Part shown: piece by piece, positions 46,008-57,409 of the stretch
Layout: every line of letters begins with the position of its first letter
Position numbering within the stretch: the stretch's first letter is position 1
From: Cephalopachus bancanus
Taxonomy: Eukaryota; Chordata; Mammalia; Primates; Tarsiidae
Assembly (NCBI GenBank): GCA_027257055.1
Contig: JAPVLO010000522.1
Coordinates: 930,001 to 994,000, forward strand
Length of the DNA: 64,000 nt
Direction of reading: 5' to 3'
Program-made: the position numbers and the translations under genes
Notes under the pieces: generated by a model
Seen by the model: the letters and a program-made list of their open reading frames with translations, nothing else
Databases searched by the model: none
What the model was told of the DNA's origin: nothing

Positions 46008-46533
46008 AAGAGCAATGCTGGAGATGGGAACAAGATGGTGACAGCATAGGTGAACTGGTGAGATTCTCTGAATGTGAGTTCCCAAAAAGGCTATTACTTC
46101 TCTTCCCCCATCCCGCAGCCTGCCACCAGCCATGCTGGTTCCAGGCCCGGGGACCTTCAGTCCCACACAGGGCCAGATATTTCAGTCCCTGCTGCTGCTA
46201 TTCCACTGTGTGTGTGGGAGTCTCAGGTCCCAGTCCCCTCTAGCTCCCTCCCTGGCTGTGTCATCTCCAGCCCGGCATGCAGCACCAAGCCACCAGTCAC
46301 ACAGGGAGGCTCTGAGTGCCCGCCCCTCAGAGACACCGGTCCCATTCCTGGCTGAAGTACCCTGTGGGGGGGCCAGGGCCACTCTCGCCACTCATGGCTT
46401 GCCCTTTGGAGCTTTGGAGCTCTGGAACTCCGGGCCCACCTTGGTTGAGGCACTCAGCATGAGACCCCAAGCCGGGGGACCCAGACAAGCAGAGATAAAC
46501 AGACCTGCTTAAACTGCCTCACCATTCTCCAGG

Positions 46534-46895
46534 CAAAGAGATCATTCAAGGAAACTTCCCTTATCTAATCAGTGATGCAAAAATTCAAACACAAGAGATT
46601 CAGAGAACCCCTGCAAGACAACAAATGAGAAGACCAACTCCTAGACACATAATAATTCAACTAAACAAAGTAGGCATAAAAGAAAAAATCCTAAAGGCAG
46701 CAAGAGAAAAAGGCCAGATCACCTACCATGAAAGACCAATCAGAATACCAGCAGATTTATCTACAGAAACCCTGCAGGCTAGGAAAGCTTTGAGCCCTAT
46801 CTTCAAAGTCCTAAAAGATAAACAATTTCAACCAAGAATAACCTACCCAGCCAAGCTAAACTTCATCAGTGAGGGACAATTAAAATCTTTCCCAG
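46534..46895 (+). pseudogene. L1 ORF1 internal fragment in the compound L1
   Basis: Reads as the ORF1 middle and C-terminal part (MRRPTPRHIIIQLNK from 46625), ending at the cccaga position before the type B 5' UTR. It lacks both ends of ORF1. Confidence 0.9.
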
Positions 46896-48379
46896 AGGAG
46901 AAGTGGCAAGATGGCAACGGGGCAACCCGGTGTCTGAAGCCCTCTGCAAAGGAGATCTGCAGTGGATCTCCGACTCTCGCCCCAGGGGGCTGGGGACCCC
47001 AACATCGCATCCTGCTCTTCATAACAGAGCTCGGCCATTGCCACCACTGGGACATCGCAACAACTGGACAGTTACTGCGGAGCAAACAGTCCCGCTGCCG
47101 CTGCCACCGCAGCCCCTCTCCCCGCCGCCACTGCCATCGCCGCCGCTGCCACGGCCTCTGTGACGGGTAGCACATCACACCACCCGGGCCCGAGGTGATC
47201 CACACCAAACCCCTTCAGGGAAGATCTGCTGGGATCGCTGCCACCTCTCCTGCGTCTGAGACTGCCCTGCCCATCTGGCATAAGACTCCTGTTGCCTGCT
47301 CAGAGGCAGGCTGCCATCTTGTTCCTGTCCGGCCCCACCCCCTCTGGGGCGAGCAGCTGAGATAGCACCACCTGCTGGCGATTCAAGGTAACAACACCGA
47401 AACGGGAGAAACAAGCTTGATAAAGACATAGACCAAACGCTGAACGGAGGTTAATCTAAACTGTCCTTCACAGCAGATCAGGGGCAACTGACCCTAACTG
47501 CAAACTAATTTACCAGCTTGAAAAGAAAACTAGAAATCAGACCTGAAAGGACATTGGACTTAAACGAAAGGTCTCAGAGTTTGCTTCATTGATTCTATTA
47601 GTTTAATGACTTAATTCTATTCCTACTGTATTGTTCCCTTTTTTCTTTTTTCCTTTTCCTTTTCTTCTCTTTTCTTCTCTCTGTAAACCATATCTTTGTA
47701 TACAGGAACAGCACACTAACAAGGTGGTTGGTTAGCTTGCACGTTAGCATCACTATATGTTTTATTTTTATTTTTTATTTTTTTGTATGAGAGTTGGTTC
47801 ATCTGTAGCTGTGGTTTATTGCATTTATCTGTTTCAGTATAGGCCTCTCTCTCTATTTGTTGGCACACTCATTTGTTTCCCCCCCTTACTCCTCTATCTC
47901 TCCACTCCCCTCTTCAACCCACTATCTGCTCCATTCTCTCCCCTCTGCTAACCACATTTTATTTCAGGGAGTAAACCTACAGCCCCACTGCACGGACAGA
48001 TTCCAGGGCAGTAGGAAGTGGGTTCCACATTATCCACATGCCTGTCAGCGAATACCAGGACCTGCGGACAGTTTTGAATCACAGCTCTCCCCTTAAGTAC
48101 ATCTCAAAACTGCAAAAAGGACCACCTCCAACCTACAGTGCAACTTCAGAATTGAACAAAGCAAGAGGACATACATAAAGAATAGGAGATTGAACAAACA
48201 GAAGTAAAACCAATCTCTTTACCCCTGAATAACAGAATTAAAGAAGACGGTGAAGTGGAGGGAAGGAAAAAGTAGGGAGGGGGAAAAACTGCACAAATGA
48301 AGAAAAACCAAAAGAAGAATATACATCTTAGACCCCTGGGAAATCAGACACTGAGAAAACAGATTCTGGAACACAGACA

Positions 48380-49264
48380 ATGAAGAGTCCCCAGAATGAC
48401 TGGTTACATGCAACAAACCCAGGCACCAAGACATTATTGGAGAGAATTTTGAAAATTGAGGAGAGACAAGAGGAAAATAGGAAGGAGATGTTGCCAGAAA
48501 TGACAGCAGTAAAGAATACTGAGATTGAAATGAGCAACAGACTAATAAGTACGGAAAGCAGAATCAGCCAAGCAGAAGAAAGAATCTCAGAGCTCGAAGA
48601 CCAAAACACAGAACTAACCCAAACTGTCAAATGCATAGAAAAGAAGCTCAAAAAGACAGAACAAAACCTGCAAGAGATGAATGATCACTTCCAGAGACCA
48701 AACCTAAGAGTAATTGGGCTTCCTGAGGCAGAAAGAGAAACAGAAGCCACACTGGAACAAACATTTCATGAAATCATTCAAAAAAACTTCTCTCATCTCA
48801 TTAAGGATGAAAAAATTCAAACACAAACACAAGAGATTCAGAGAACCCCTGCAAGACAACAAATGAGAAGACCAACTCGCAGACACATAATAATTCGCCT
48901 AAACAAAGTAGCTATGAAAGGAAAAATCCTAAAGGCAGCAAGAGAAAAAGGCCAGACTACCTACCAGGGAAAACCAATTAGAATAGCAGCAGATTTATCC
49001 ACAGAAACCCTTCAGGCCAGGAGAGACTGGAGCCCTATCTTCAAAGTTCTAAAAGAGAAACAATTTCACCCAAGAATAACCTACCCAGCAAAACTAAGCT
49101 TCATTAGTGAGGGAGAATTGAAATCTTTTCCAGCCATCCAATCCCTAAGAACCTACGCTGCCACCAGACCACCTCTACAAGAAACACTTAAGAAAGTACT
49201 GAACACAGAAGAAAAAGAAAAAAGAACAACAGCATTCTTCACAAGAATACAGGCAAAAGATTAA
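48380..49264 (+). CDS. L1 ORF1 protein, open frame (294 aa)
   Basis: Starts MKSPQND, followed by a coiled coil, RRM-type region (RRPTRRHIIIRLNK) and C-terminal domain, ending RIQAKD. The usual upstream start (MKKNQKK at 48298) is in a different frame after a small indel, so this protein lacks about 30 N-terminal residues compared with the copy at 30955. Confidence 0.85.
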   Translation: MKSPQNDWLHATNPGTKTLLERILKIEERQEENRKEMLPEMTAVKNTEIEMSNRLISTESRISQAEERISELEDQNTELTQTVKCIEKKLKKTEQNLQEMNDHFQRPNLRVIGLPEAERETEATLEQTFHEIIQKNFSHLIKDEKIQTQTQEIQRTPARQQMRRPTRRHIIIRLNKVAMKGKILKAAREKGQTTYQGKPIRIAADLSTETLQARRDWSPIFKVLKEKQFHPRITYPAKLSFISEGELKSFPAIQSLRTYAATRPPLQETLKKVLNTEEKEKRTTAFFTRIQAKD

Positions 49265-49336
49265 AAACACACATGAACCAACTCCAAAACCCAAAGAAAG
49301 ACAACAAATAAACAGAAACAACTCTGTAAGAACCTT

Positions 49337-52300
49337 ATGACAGGGATCAACTCTTGCATTTCAATTAGCCTAAACGTGAATGGACTAAATGCACCACTGA
49401 AAAGACATAGAATGGCAAAATGGATAAAATATCATCAGGCAACAATCTATTGCCTTCAAGAGACTCACCTCACTAGAAAGGACACCAACAGACTCAAAGT
49501 AAGAGGATGGGAAACAAACTTTCAGGCGAACGGAATGCAAAAGAAAGGAGGAGTAGCGATCTTAATTTCAGACAAAATACCCTTCAAGCTATTAAAAATC
49601 AAAAAAGATACAGAAGGCCACTACATAATGATAAAAGGCTCAATCCATCAACAAGAAATATCTATCCTAAACATATATGCACCCAACATAGGCGCGCCAA
49701 CTTTCATAAAGCAACTTCTTGGAAAACTAAAGAAAGATATTGACTCTAACACTATCATAACTGGGGACTTTAACACCCCACTCACAACCCTAGACAGATC
49801 ATCAGGGCAAAAAATCAGCAAGGAGATACAGAACCTCAATGAGACTTTGGACCAAATGGACTTAATTGATACCTACAGAACACTCCATCCAAAGACCACA
49901 GAATACACATTCTACTCATCACCACATGGAACATATTCTAAGATCGACCACATACTCGGCCATAAATCAAGCATAAGCAAATTTAAAAGGACCGAAATTC
50001 TACCAAATGCCTTCTCGGATCACAGTGGAATAAAAATAAACATTGACACCAACAAAGTCCCCCCAAAACCCACAAAGACATGGACACTAAACAGCATGAT
50101 GCTAAACAACTCCTGGGTCAATGACGAAATCAAAACAGGGATCAAAAGATACCTGGAAACAAATGAAAATGAAGAAACATCTTACCAGAATCTCTGGGAT
50201 GCCCTGAAAGCTGTAGTAAGAGGGGAATTTATATCCCTACAAACACACATGAAGAAAATGGAAGGAACAGAAATTCACAAACTAACAAGCCACCTAAAGA
50301 AGCTGGAAAAGCAAGACCACAAAAACCCTAATTTCAGCAGAAGAATCCAGATCACCAAAATAAAAGCCCAAATCCAGGACATAGAAGACAAAAAGATAAT
50401 ACAAAAAAATCAATGAAACAAAAAGCTGGTTCTTCGAAAGGGTAAACAAGATCGATGATCCCCTAGCTAGACTGATCAAGAAAAAACGAGAAAAAAACCA
50501 AATAAGCACAATCAGAAACACAAAAGATGAAATCACATCTGACCCTGAAGAAATACAAAAGATCATTAGAGACTACTACGTACACTTTTATGGAAACAAA
50601 CTTGAAAACCGTAAGGAAATGGAGGACTTTCTGACATCACACAACCTACCTAGGTTGGAACCAGAAGAAATTGAGACCCTACATAGACCAATAACAATCA
50701 AGGAAATCGACTACATAATAAGAAAACTTCCTACAAAAAAAACCCTGGTCCAGATGGCTTTCCAGCAGAATTCTACAAGACATTTAAGGAGGAGCTGATA
50801 CCAATCCTACTGAAGGTATTCCAGGTGATTGAAAAAGATGGAACTCTCCCCAAATCATTTTATGAAGCCAACATCACATTGATACCCAAGCCAGGTAAAG
50901 ATCCAACAAAGAAAGAGAACTACAGGCCAATATCTTTGATGAACATAGATGCTAAAATTCTCAACAAGATCCTAATAAACCAGATTCAGCAATACATCTC
51001 AAAAATCATCCACCATGACCAAGGAGGCTTCATTCCTGGGATGCAAGGCTGGTTCAATATTCGTAAAACCATAAATGTAATTAAATACATCAACAGATAT
51101 CACAACAAAAACCACATGATCATATCATTAGATGCCGAAAAAGCTTTTGATAAAATCCAGCTCCCTTTCTTGATAAAAACCCTTGAACATCTAGGCATAC
51201 GGGGAACATACCTCAAAATAGTAAAAGTCATCTACAAGAAACCCACTGCCAGCATACTCCTAAATGGACAAAAATTGGAACCAATTACCCTGAAAACTGG
51301 AACTAGACAAGGATGCCCACTCTCACCCCTCCTGTTCAACATAGTATTGGAAGTCCTGGCTAGAGCAATCAGAGAAGAGGAGGCAATCAGAGGTATTCAA
51401 ATAGGAAAAGAGGAAGTCAAGTTATCTCTCTTTGCAGATGATATGATTGTGTACCTTGAAAACCCAAGAGAATCTGTCAAAGGCCTCCTTACATTGATAA
51501 AGGCCTTTGGCAAAGTCTCAGGATACAAAATAAATGTACAAAAGACAATCGCATTTCTCTACACCAATAATAAACAAACAGAAACCCAAATAAAAAACAC
51601 AATTCCATTCACAATAGCCACACAAAAAATGAAATACCTTGGCATCTTCCTAACCAGAGATGTGAAAGACCTTTACAATGAAAATTACAAAATACTGCTC
51701 AAAGAAATCAAAGCTGACACGAACAAGTGGAAAAATATCCCATGCTCATGGATCCGAAGAATCAACATTGTGAAGATGTCCATCTTACCTAAGGCAATCT
51801 ACAAATTCAATGCAATGCCCATTAAATTACCAGTAACATTCTTCTCAGACCTATAAAAAACAACACAGGAATTCATATGGAAACACAAACGTCCAAGAAT
51901 AGCCAGAACAATCCTCAGCAAAAAAACAAAGCAGGTGGTATCACAATACCAGACTTCAAACTTTACTATAAAACTACAATTATCAAAACAGCTTGGTATT
52001 GGTACAGGAACAGGCATATAGATCAATGGAACAGAATTGAGATTCCAGAAGCAAAACCTCAATTTCTCAAGCAACTCATCTTCAACAAAGCCCCCACCAC
52101 CTACCACTGGGGAGAGGAGAACCTATTTAGTAAATGGTGCTGGGAAAACTGACTGACCACATGCAGAAGATTGAAACAGGACCCCTATCTATCCCCATGC
52201 ACAAAGGTTAACTCCAAATGGATCAGAGACCTAAATGTAAAACCTCTAAGGTTCTAAGAACCTTAGAAAAGGAAGGAAATACTCTCATGGAAATCAGAAC

Positions 52301-53149
52301 TGGCATTCAATTCCTGTACAAAACACGAAACCCACAGGACATAAGAGAGAAGACAGACAAATGGGACCTTATTAAACTGACAAGCTTCTGCAAAGCCAAA
52401 GAAACCATCAAGAGAGCAAGGAGACAGCCTACAGACTGGGAAAAAGTATTTGCCAACTCCAGGTCTGACAAAGGCTTAACATCCTGATCTACAAGGAACT
52501 GAAACGTACTGAAAAAAAGAAAACAAAACACCCCATTTTAAAATGGGCAAAAGATATGAACAGACACTTCACAAAAGAAGACATCTGAGCAGCCAACAAA
52601 CACATGAAGAAATGGTCAACCTCACTAATCATTAGGGAGATGCAAATCAAAACCACACTGGGATACCACCTAACTCCAGTCAGAATGACAATTATTAACA
52701 ACTCAAAAAATAACAGCTGCTGGAGAGGGTGTGGTGAAAAGGGAACACTTCTACACTGTTGGTGGGAGTTTAAACTAGTGCAACCTCTGTGGAAAGCAGT
52801 GTGGTGATTCCTAAAAGTTCTAAATACCAACCTCCCATATGACCCTGCAATCCCCCTACTGTGAATATATCCTGAAGAACTCAAATCACTCTATAAAAAA
52901 GATACCTGCACACGTATGTTTATCGCAGCACTGTTCACACTAGCAAGAACCTGGAAACAACCATGCTGCCCATCAAAAGAGGACTGGATTTTAAAAATGT
53001 GGTACATATACATGATGGAATACTACACAGCCATAAAAAAGAACAAAATCATGAATTTCACAGCAACCTGGATGGAACTAGAGTCTATAATACTGAGTGA
53101 CCTCTCACAGAAGCAAAGATCTGAGTATCACATGTTCTCACTCATATAA
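49337..53149 (+). pseudogene. L1 ORF2 of the compound element, broken
   Basis: The endonuclease domain is fully open (49337-50416, 359 codons) with ETHL, GDFN and SDHSG catalytic-site motifs. A frameshift follows near 50400, and another at the A-run near 50737 (ccctgg joined to a shortened A-run). RT is open at 50825-51856 with FADD near 51434-51445. A stop near 51855 and later breaks (52487, 52589) disrupt the C-terminal part. It is not coding as a whole. Confidence 0.9.
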
Positions 53150-53361
53150 TGGACCTTGAACATCCAATGCAATACTATAAGAAAATGACTGATAGTAGTG
53201 GGAAACTATGGGGGTGGGGGGGAGATGGGATTAACAGTAGCAAATATCTGTCTGGGAATGGGGAAACACCTTATATCAACAGGGTACCTGAATGAAATGT
53301 AAATGTATACTTAACCCTTAACTGTACCCCACAACATCATTAAAAAAAAAGAGCAATGCTG

Positions 53362-53850
53362 CCCTGAACATTCTTTATGTGCCTCCTGGATTGTATGAGT
53401 AAGATCTTCCCTGAGTACACCTCAGGATGGAATTGCTGGGGCACAGGGCGCATCAAGATGGAAATAAACCAGATGATAACACACTCTTTCCCTAATGATG
53501 GGACCAAAACTCCCAGCAATCTGGTTTCAGATTCTATTTTTTCCTGATTCTCAGGAAAGACCTGAATACTTATGACAAAGGATAAATTTGATTTGACATT
53601 TAACTAAATAATAACACTATAAAAAATATATATTAAACCAATGTTGTGATTTAAATATCTAAAACTTTAAGCAACTTTGTTATGCATGAGAGGATTTTTT
53701 TCACAAACCAATAATGCCACATATTAAACATTGTACTTAATTGATACAATGTGTAATAACTTATAGAATTAGAAATGAAATGTTTGAAACTAAAAATCTC
53801 AGTAGTGGACAGTCACCCTCCAGACAAAAATGTTGAGCAAATATCCATTT
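53362..53850. other. Unique sequence, no gene seen
   Basis: No feature recognised between the compound L1 and the next Alu. Confidence 0.4.
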
Positions 53851-53862
53851 GAAAATATGGAG

Positions 53863-54151
53863 TAGCCAGGCTCGGTATTCAGCCTGTAATCCCGTGCCTT
53901 GGGAGACTGAGGTGAGTGGATTGCCTTAGCCCGCTGGTTCGAGACCCGCCTGGGCAACTTGGTGAGACCTCATCTCTACAATAAATCAAAAATTAGCCAG
54001 GCGTGATAGCGCATGCCTGTAGTTCCAGCTACTCAGAAGGCTGAGGCAGAAGGATTGCCAGAGCCCAGCAGGTCGAGGCTGCAGTGGCCAGGAGCAGCCA
54101 CTGCACTCCAGTCTGGGCAACAGAATGAGACTCCAATTCAAAAAAAAGAAA
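53863..54151 (+). repeat. Alu SINE, young local subfamily
   Basis: Perfect 12-bp duplications gaaaatatggag at 53851-53862 and 54152-54163. Box B region: ccgctggttcgagacccgcc. Confidence 0.95.
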
Positions 54152-54163
54152 GAAAATATGGAG

Positions 54164-54895
54164 CATGTTTTGATAAAACTGAGAAGAACTTGTGAATACA
54201 AACTTTACTTAAATGTGCATAACAATGTTTGTGGGTTTCTTTCCAGGAAGACAGGTTTACTGTTTTTACATATGGAAATGAAAGCAACAAATTTGTGAAG
54301 TAAACTGTTTTTAATGCAATGCTACTTTATTTAGTATAAATTTAAGTACAAGAAATGCAAGCATAGTCTGAGCTTGTAAGAACAAGCCGCAACACAATAA
54401 ATTGTAAAAATGCCGAAGCCTTCAAAAGAAGAAAAATTTGAATATTTAGAACACTAACATTTGAACTCTTAAAGTTGAGAGTCAAATGTACATAAATTTC
54501 AAGATACTCGGTAAAATGGGAAAATGTAATCTTTATATTAAAGGATATATTTGTGAGTTTTAATGCAGTATTGAGAGATATAATTACAGGAGTTAATTCA
54601 GGAATTTGGTGTGGGGGCATATTTTGAATACTAAATTAAATTAATTGCATACATTTGCAACTCTTTACTAAAACAGAATTTATTAAATGTCAAATACGTG
54701 CGATACATAACAGTAAGTCAATTGAAATATCTTGCAGTTATTGTCTTCTATGAATTGTTCCTCCAAATCATGCACAGAGGAAATATCACGAAAATGTATT
54801 AATTAATTTTAATTTATTAAAATTAATTAGGTATGTAAGCAAGACTTTTGCAGGCACGTACCAATGGCATCTTTTGCATCCCATCAATTATTATT
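54164..54895. other. AT-rich unique sequence, no gene seen
   Basis: Contains a perfect AT-only inverted repeat at 54801-54828 and nothing coding. Confidence 0.4.
54801..54828. repeat. AT-rich perfect inverted repeat
   Basis: Arms of 13 bp (aattaattttaat and attaaaattaatt) with a 2-nt spacer. It could extrude as a small hairpin. Confidence 0.9.
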
Positions 54896-54907
54896 AAAAA
54901 TATTTTG

Positions 54908-56979
54908 TTAGACGGGTCCCCACCCCCGTGGAGCACTACGGTCCCTGCGCTGTCGGTGGAGCGGAGTCGGAGCAGCTAGCCAACATGGCAGCGGGGTTCC
55001 GGCGTGGCTGCGTGGTCCTGAGAAGTATTTCTCGTTTGTTCTGGAGATCACGCCATACAAAAGCCGCCCTACAGCGTGACCCTGGATTGGGATTTAGCTT
55101 TGAGTTCACTGAACAGCAAAAAGAATTTCATGCTACTGCTCGTAATTTTGCCAGAGAGGAAATAAACCCAGTTGCTGCGGAATATGATAAAACTGGTGAA
55201 TACCCTGCCCCCCCCCAATTAAAAGAGCCTGAGAACTTGGTTTAATGAATTCACACATTCCAGAGAGTTGTGGAAGTCTTGGACTCGGAACGTTTGTTGC
55301 TTGTTTAATTACCGAAGAGTTGGCTTATGGATGTGCAGGGGTTCAGAGGGCAATTGAAACAAATTCTCTGGGACAAATTCTCTGTTATTATTGCTGGAAA
55401 TGATCAATAACAGAAGAAGTACTTGGGAAGGATGACCAAGGAGCCACTGATTGTGCCTACTGTGTGACAGAACCTAGCGCAGGCTCTGATGTAGCTGGTG
55501 TACCGACCAAAGCAGAGAAGAAAAGATATCAAAGGTCAGAAGATGTGAATAACCAACAGAGGGAAAGCCAACCGGTACTGTCTGCTGGCGCGTTCTGGTC
55601 CAAATCACAAGACTCCTACAGGTAAAGCCTTTACTGGATTCATTGTGGAAGCAGATACCCAGGAGGGCAGATCGGAAGAAAGGAATTAAACATGGGCCAG
55701 CGATGTTCAGACACTAGAGGGGTCGTCTTCGAAGATGTGAGAGGACCTAAAGAAAATGTTTTAATTGGTGAAGGAGCTGGTTTCAAAATTGAAATGGGAA
55801 CCTTTGATAAAAACCGGACCTTCAATCACTGCTGTTGCTGTCAGGTTAGCGCAGAAAGCCTTGGATGAAGCTACCAAGTACGCCCTGGAAAGGAAGACGT
55901 TTGGAAAGCTGCCCATGGAGCACCAAGGGATATCATTTTTACTGGCTGACACAGCAATGAAAGTTGAACTAACTCGATTGAGCTACCAGAGGGTAGCTTG
56001 GGAAGTTGATTCTGGTCGCCGAAACACCTTCTATGCCTCTATTGCAAAGGTGTTTGCTGGCGACATTGCCAATCAAATAGCTACCGATGCCGTGCAGATT
56101 TTCGGAGGCAATGGGTTTAATACAGAATATCCTGTGGAGAAGCTGATGAGGGATGCCAACATCTACCAGATTTATGAAGGTACTGCACAAATCCAAAGGC
56201 TTATTATAGCCCAAGAGCATATTGAAAAGTATAAAAGTTAAAGAGATTGCCACAGAATCATGATTAATCATGGAGTAACCAGAACATGTTCCAGTATTTC
56301 AGCTACAGAAAAGATAAAGGGCTTTAACACCTTCCCAGGGAAAATAAAAATAACCACCCTCATGCTAACTCCAAGCCACTGGTTCTGATAATAGCTTGTA
56401 CTTTTGTTTAACTCTCTGATCTTCCTTTTCACAAATAGGTTTGGCTTCATTAAAATTATGTGTTGTCTTTCGTACCACTGTGCTTGAATTACATTAACCT
56501 CGAAAAATACTTTCTTCTCATTATTTTGATCTCGTAAAATCACAGTAGCAGAAGTTCCTTGTAATTTCATTATTTTTCCAGTGACAGAAAAGTGGCCTTA
56601 TAAAGTATTCAGAATGTTCCAAAATTTACATTAGGAAAATATTTGGATACTATCAAACAACTTGCCAGTGACTTTGTAGACTCAATGGCATTATTTTATT
56701 AAAGTTCATTTTAAGGAAATTTAGGAAGCATTTGCTTCCAGTTTTGCACAATAACAGTAAAGATTCTGATATTCGTATTCTCCCTTTATGCAGCTATGAG
56801 AAGTTCCCTGAAAATCTTGTCTACTTCTGAGCTCACATTTTACTTGTCTTATTTAAATTAAATAAATTAAGCTTGCCTTACATTTTTTTATATGACTCTG
56901 TTGGTCTCTAGGCAGCTTTAGTCTCATTTCATGTGCATACACTTTTAAAAGAAACTTAAATAAAATTGTTCAGTGCTTA
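54908..56979 (+). pseudogene. ACADM: ACADM processed pseudogene
   Basis: Intronless copy of the medium-chain acyl-CoA dehydrogenase mRNA (mitochondrial beta-oxidation in the parent gene). It includes GC-rich 5' UTR, ATG at 54985 with a mitochondrial-type leader ([14 protein letters not shown]), the start of the acyl-CoA dehydrogenase domain ([12 protein letters not shown]), and the C-terminal part with [25 protein letters not shown] and [11 protein letters not shown], which holds the catalytic Glu. The stop is at 56239-56241, followed by about 740 nt of 3' UTR. Frameshifts after 55215, a local duplication near 55360-55385 and internal stops disable it. Target-site duplications aaaaatattttg lie at 54896-54907 and 56980-56991. 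Confidence 0.96.
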
Positions 56980-57106
56980 AAAAATATTTTGGTTTCTTGC
57001 AGGGCAATTTAAAGAAATTTTGTAGACTTATCTCCCCACAAACAGAAATTCATCTGGCTAAGCATCTAGAAAATTAAATGCAGAAAGTCAGAAATAAACT
57101 ATACCC

Positions 57107-57405
57107 CAATTTTTTTTTTTTTTTTTGAGTTGGAGTCTCACTCTGTTGCCCAGACTGGAGTGCAGTGGCTGCTCCCGGCCACCACAGCCTCGACCTGCTG
57201 GGATCCAGCGATCCTTCCACCTCAGCCTTCCAAGTAGCCGGAACTACAGGTGCGCGCTACCATGCCTGGCTAATTTTTTGATTTATTGTAGAGATGAGGT
57301 CTCGCCAAGTTGCCCAGGCGGGTCTCAAACGTGCAGGCTCAGGCAATTCACTCACCTCGGGCTTCCAAGGTGCGGGATTATAGGCTGAGCCACCAAGCCC
57401 GGCTT
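57107..57405 (-). repeat. Alu SINE, minus strand
   Basis: Poly-T followed by the reverse complement of a dimeric Alu, with imperfect flanks taccccaattttt and taccaaaattttt. Confidence 0.92.
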
Positions 57406-57409
57406 ACCA

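Larger units (their letters stand above)
46021..53348 (+). mobile_element. Compound 7.3-kb L1 with two 5' UTRs
   Basis: One pair of target-site duplications (aagagcaatgctg, 46008-46020 and 53349-53361) flanks the whole unit. 46021-46530 is a type A 5' UTR. 46531-46895 is a piece of L1 ORF1 joined to it by deletion. At about 46896 a type B 5' UTR begins (caagatggc at 46907-46915), followed by ORF1, ORF2, 3' UTR and A-tail. No remainder of the type A element follows the tail. The unit therefore appears to have inserted as one molecule. It lies head-to-head with the KIR gene, 1.15 kb from its start codon. Confidence 0.88.

Noticed and set aside
47072..47281. Arginine- and alanine-rich ORFs in the GC-rich stretch at 46.9-47.4 kb
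   Set aside because: They arise from CCG/GCC-rich L1 type B leader sequence in several frames at once, with no domain and no conserved frame.
54928..55245. Possible functional ACADM first exon with promoter
   Set aside because: The sequence continues without introns into frameshifted coding sequence and 3' UTR and is flanked by target-site duplications, so it is a retrocopy.
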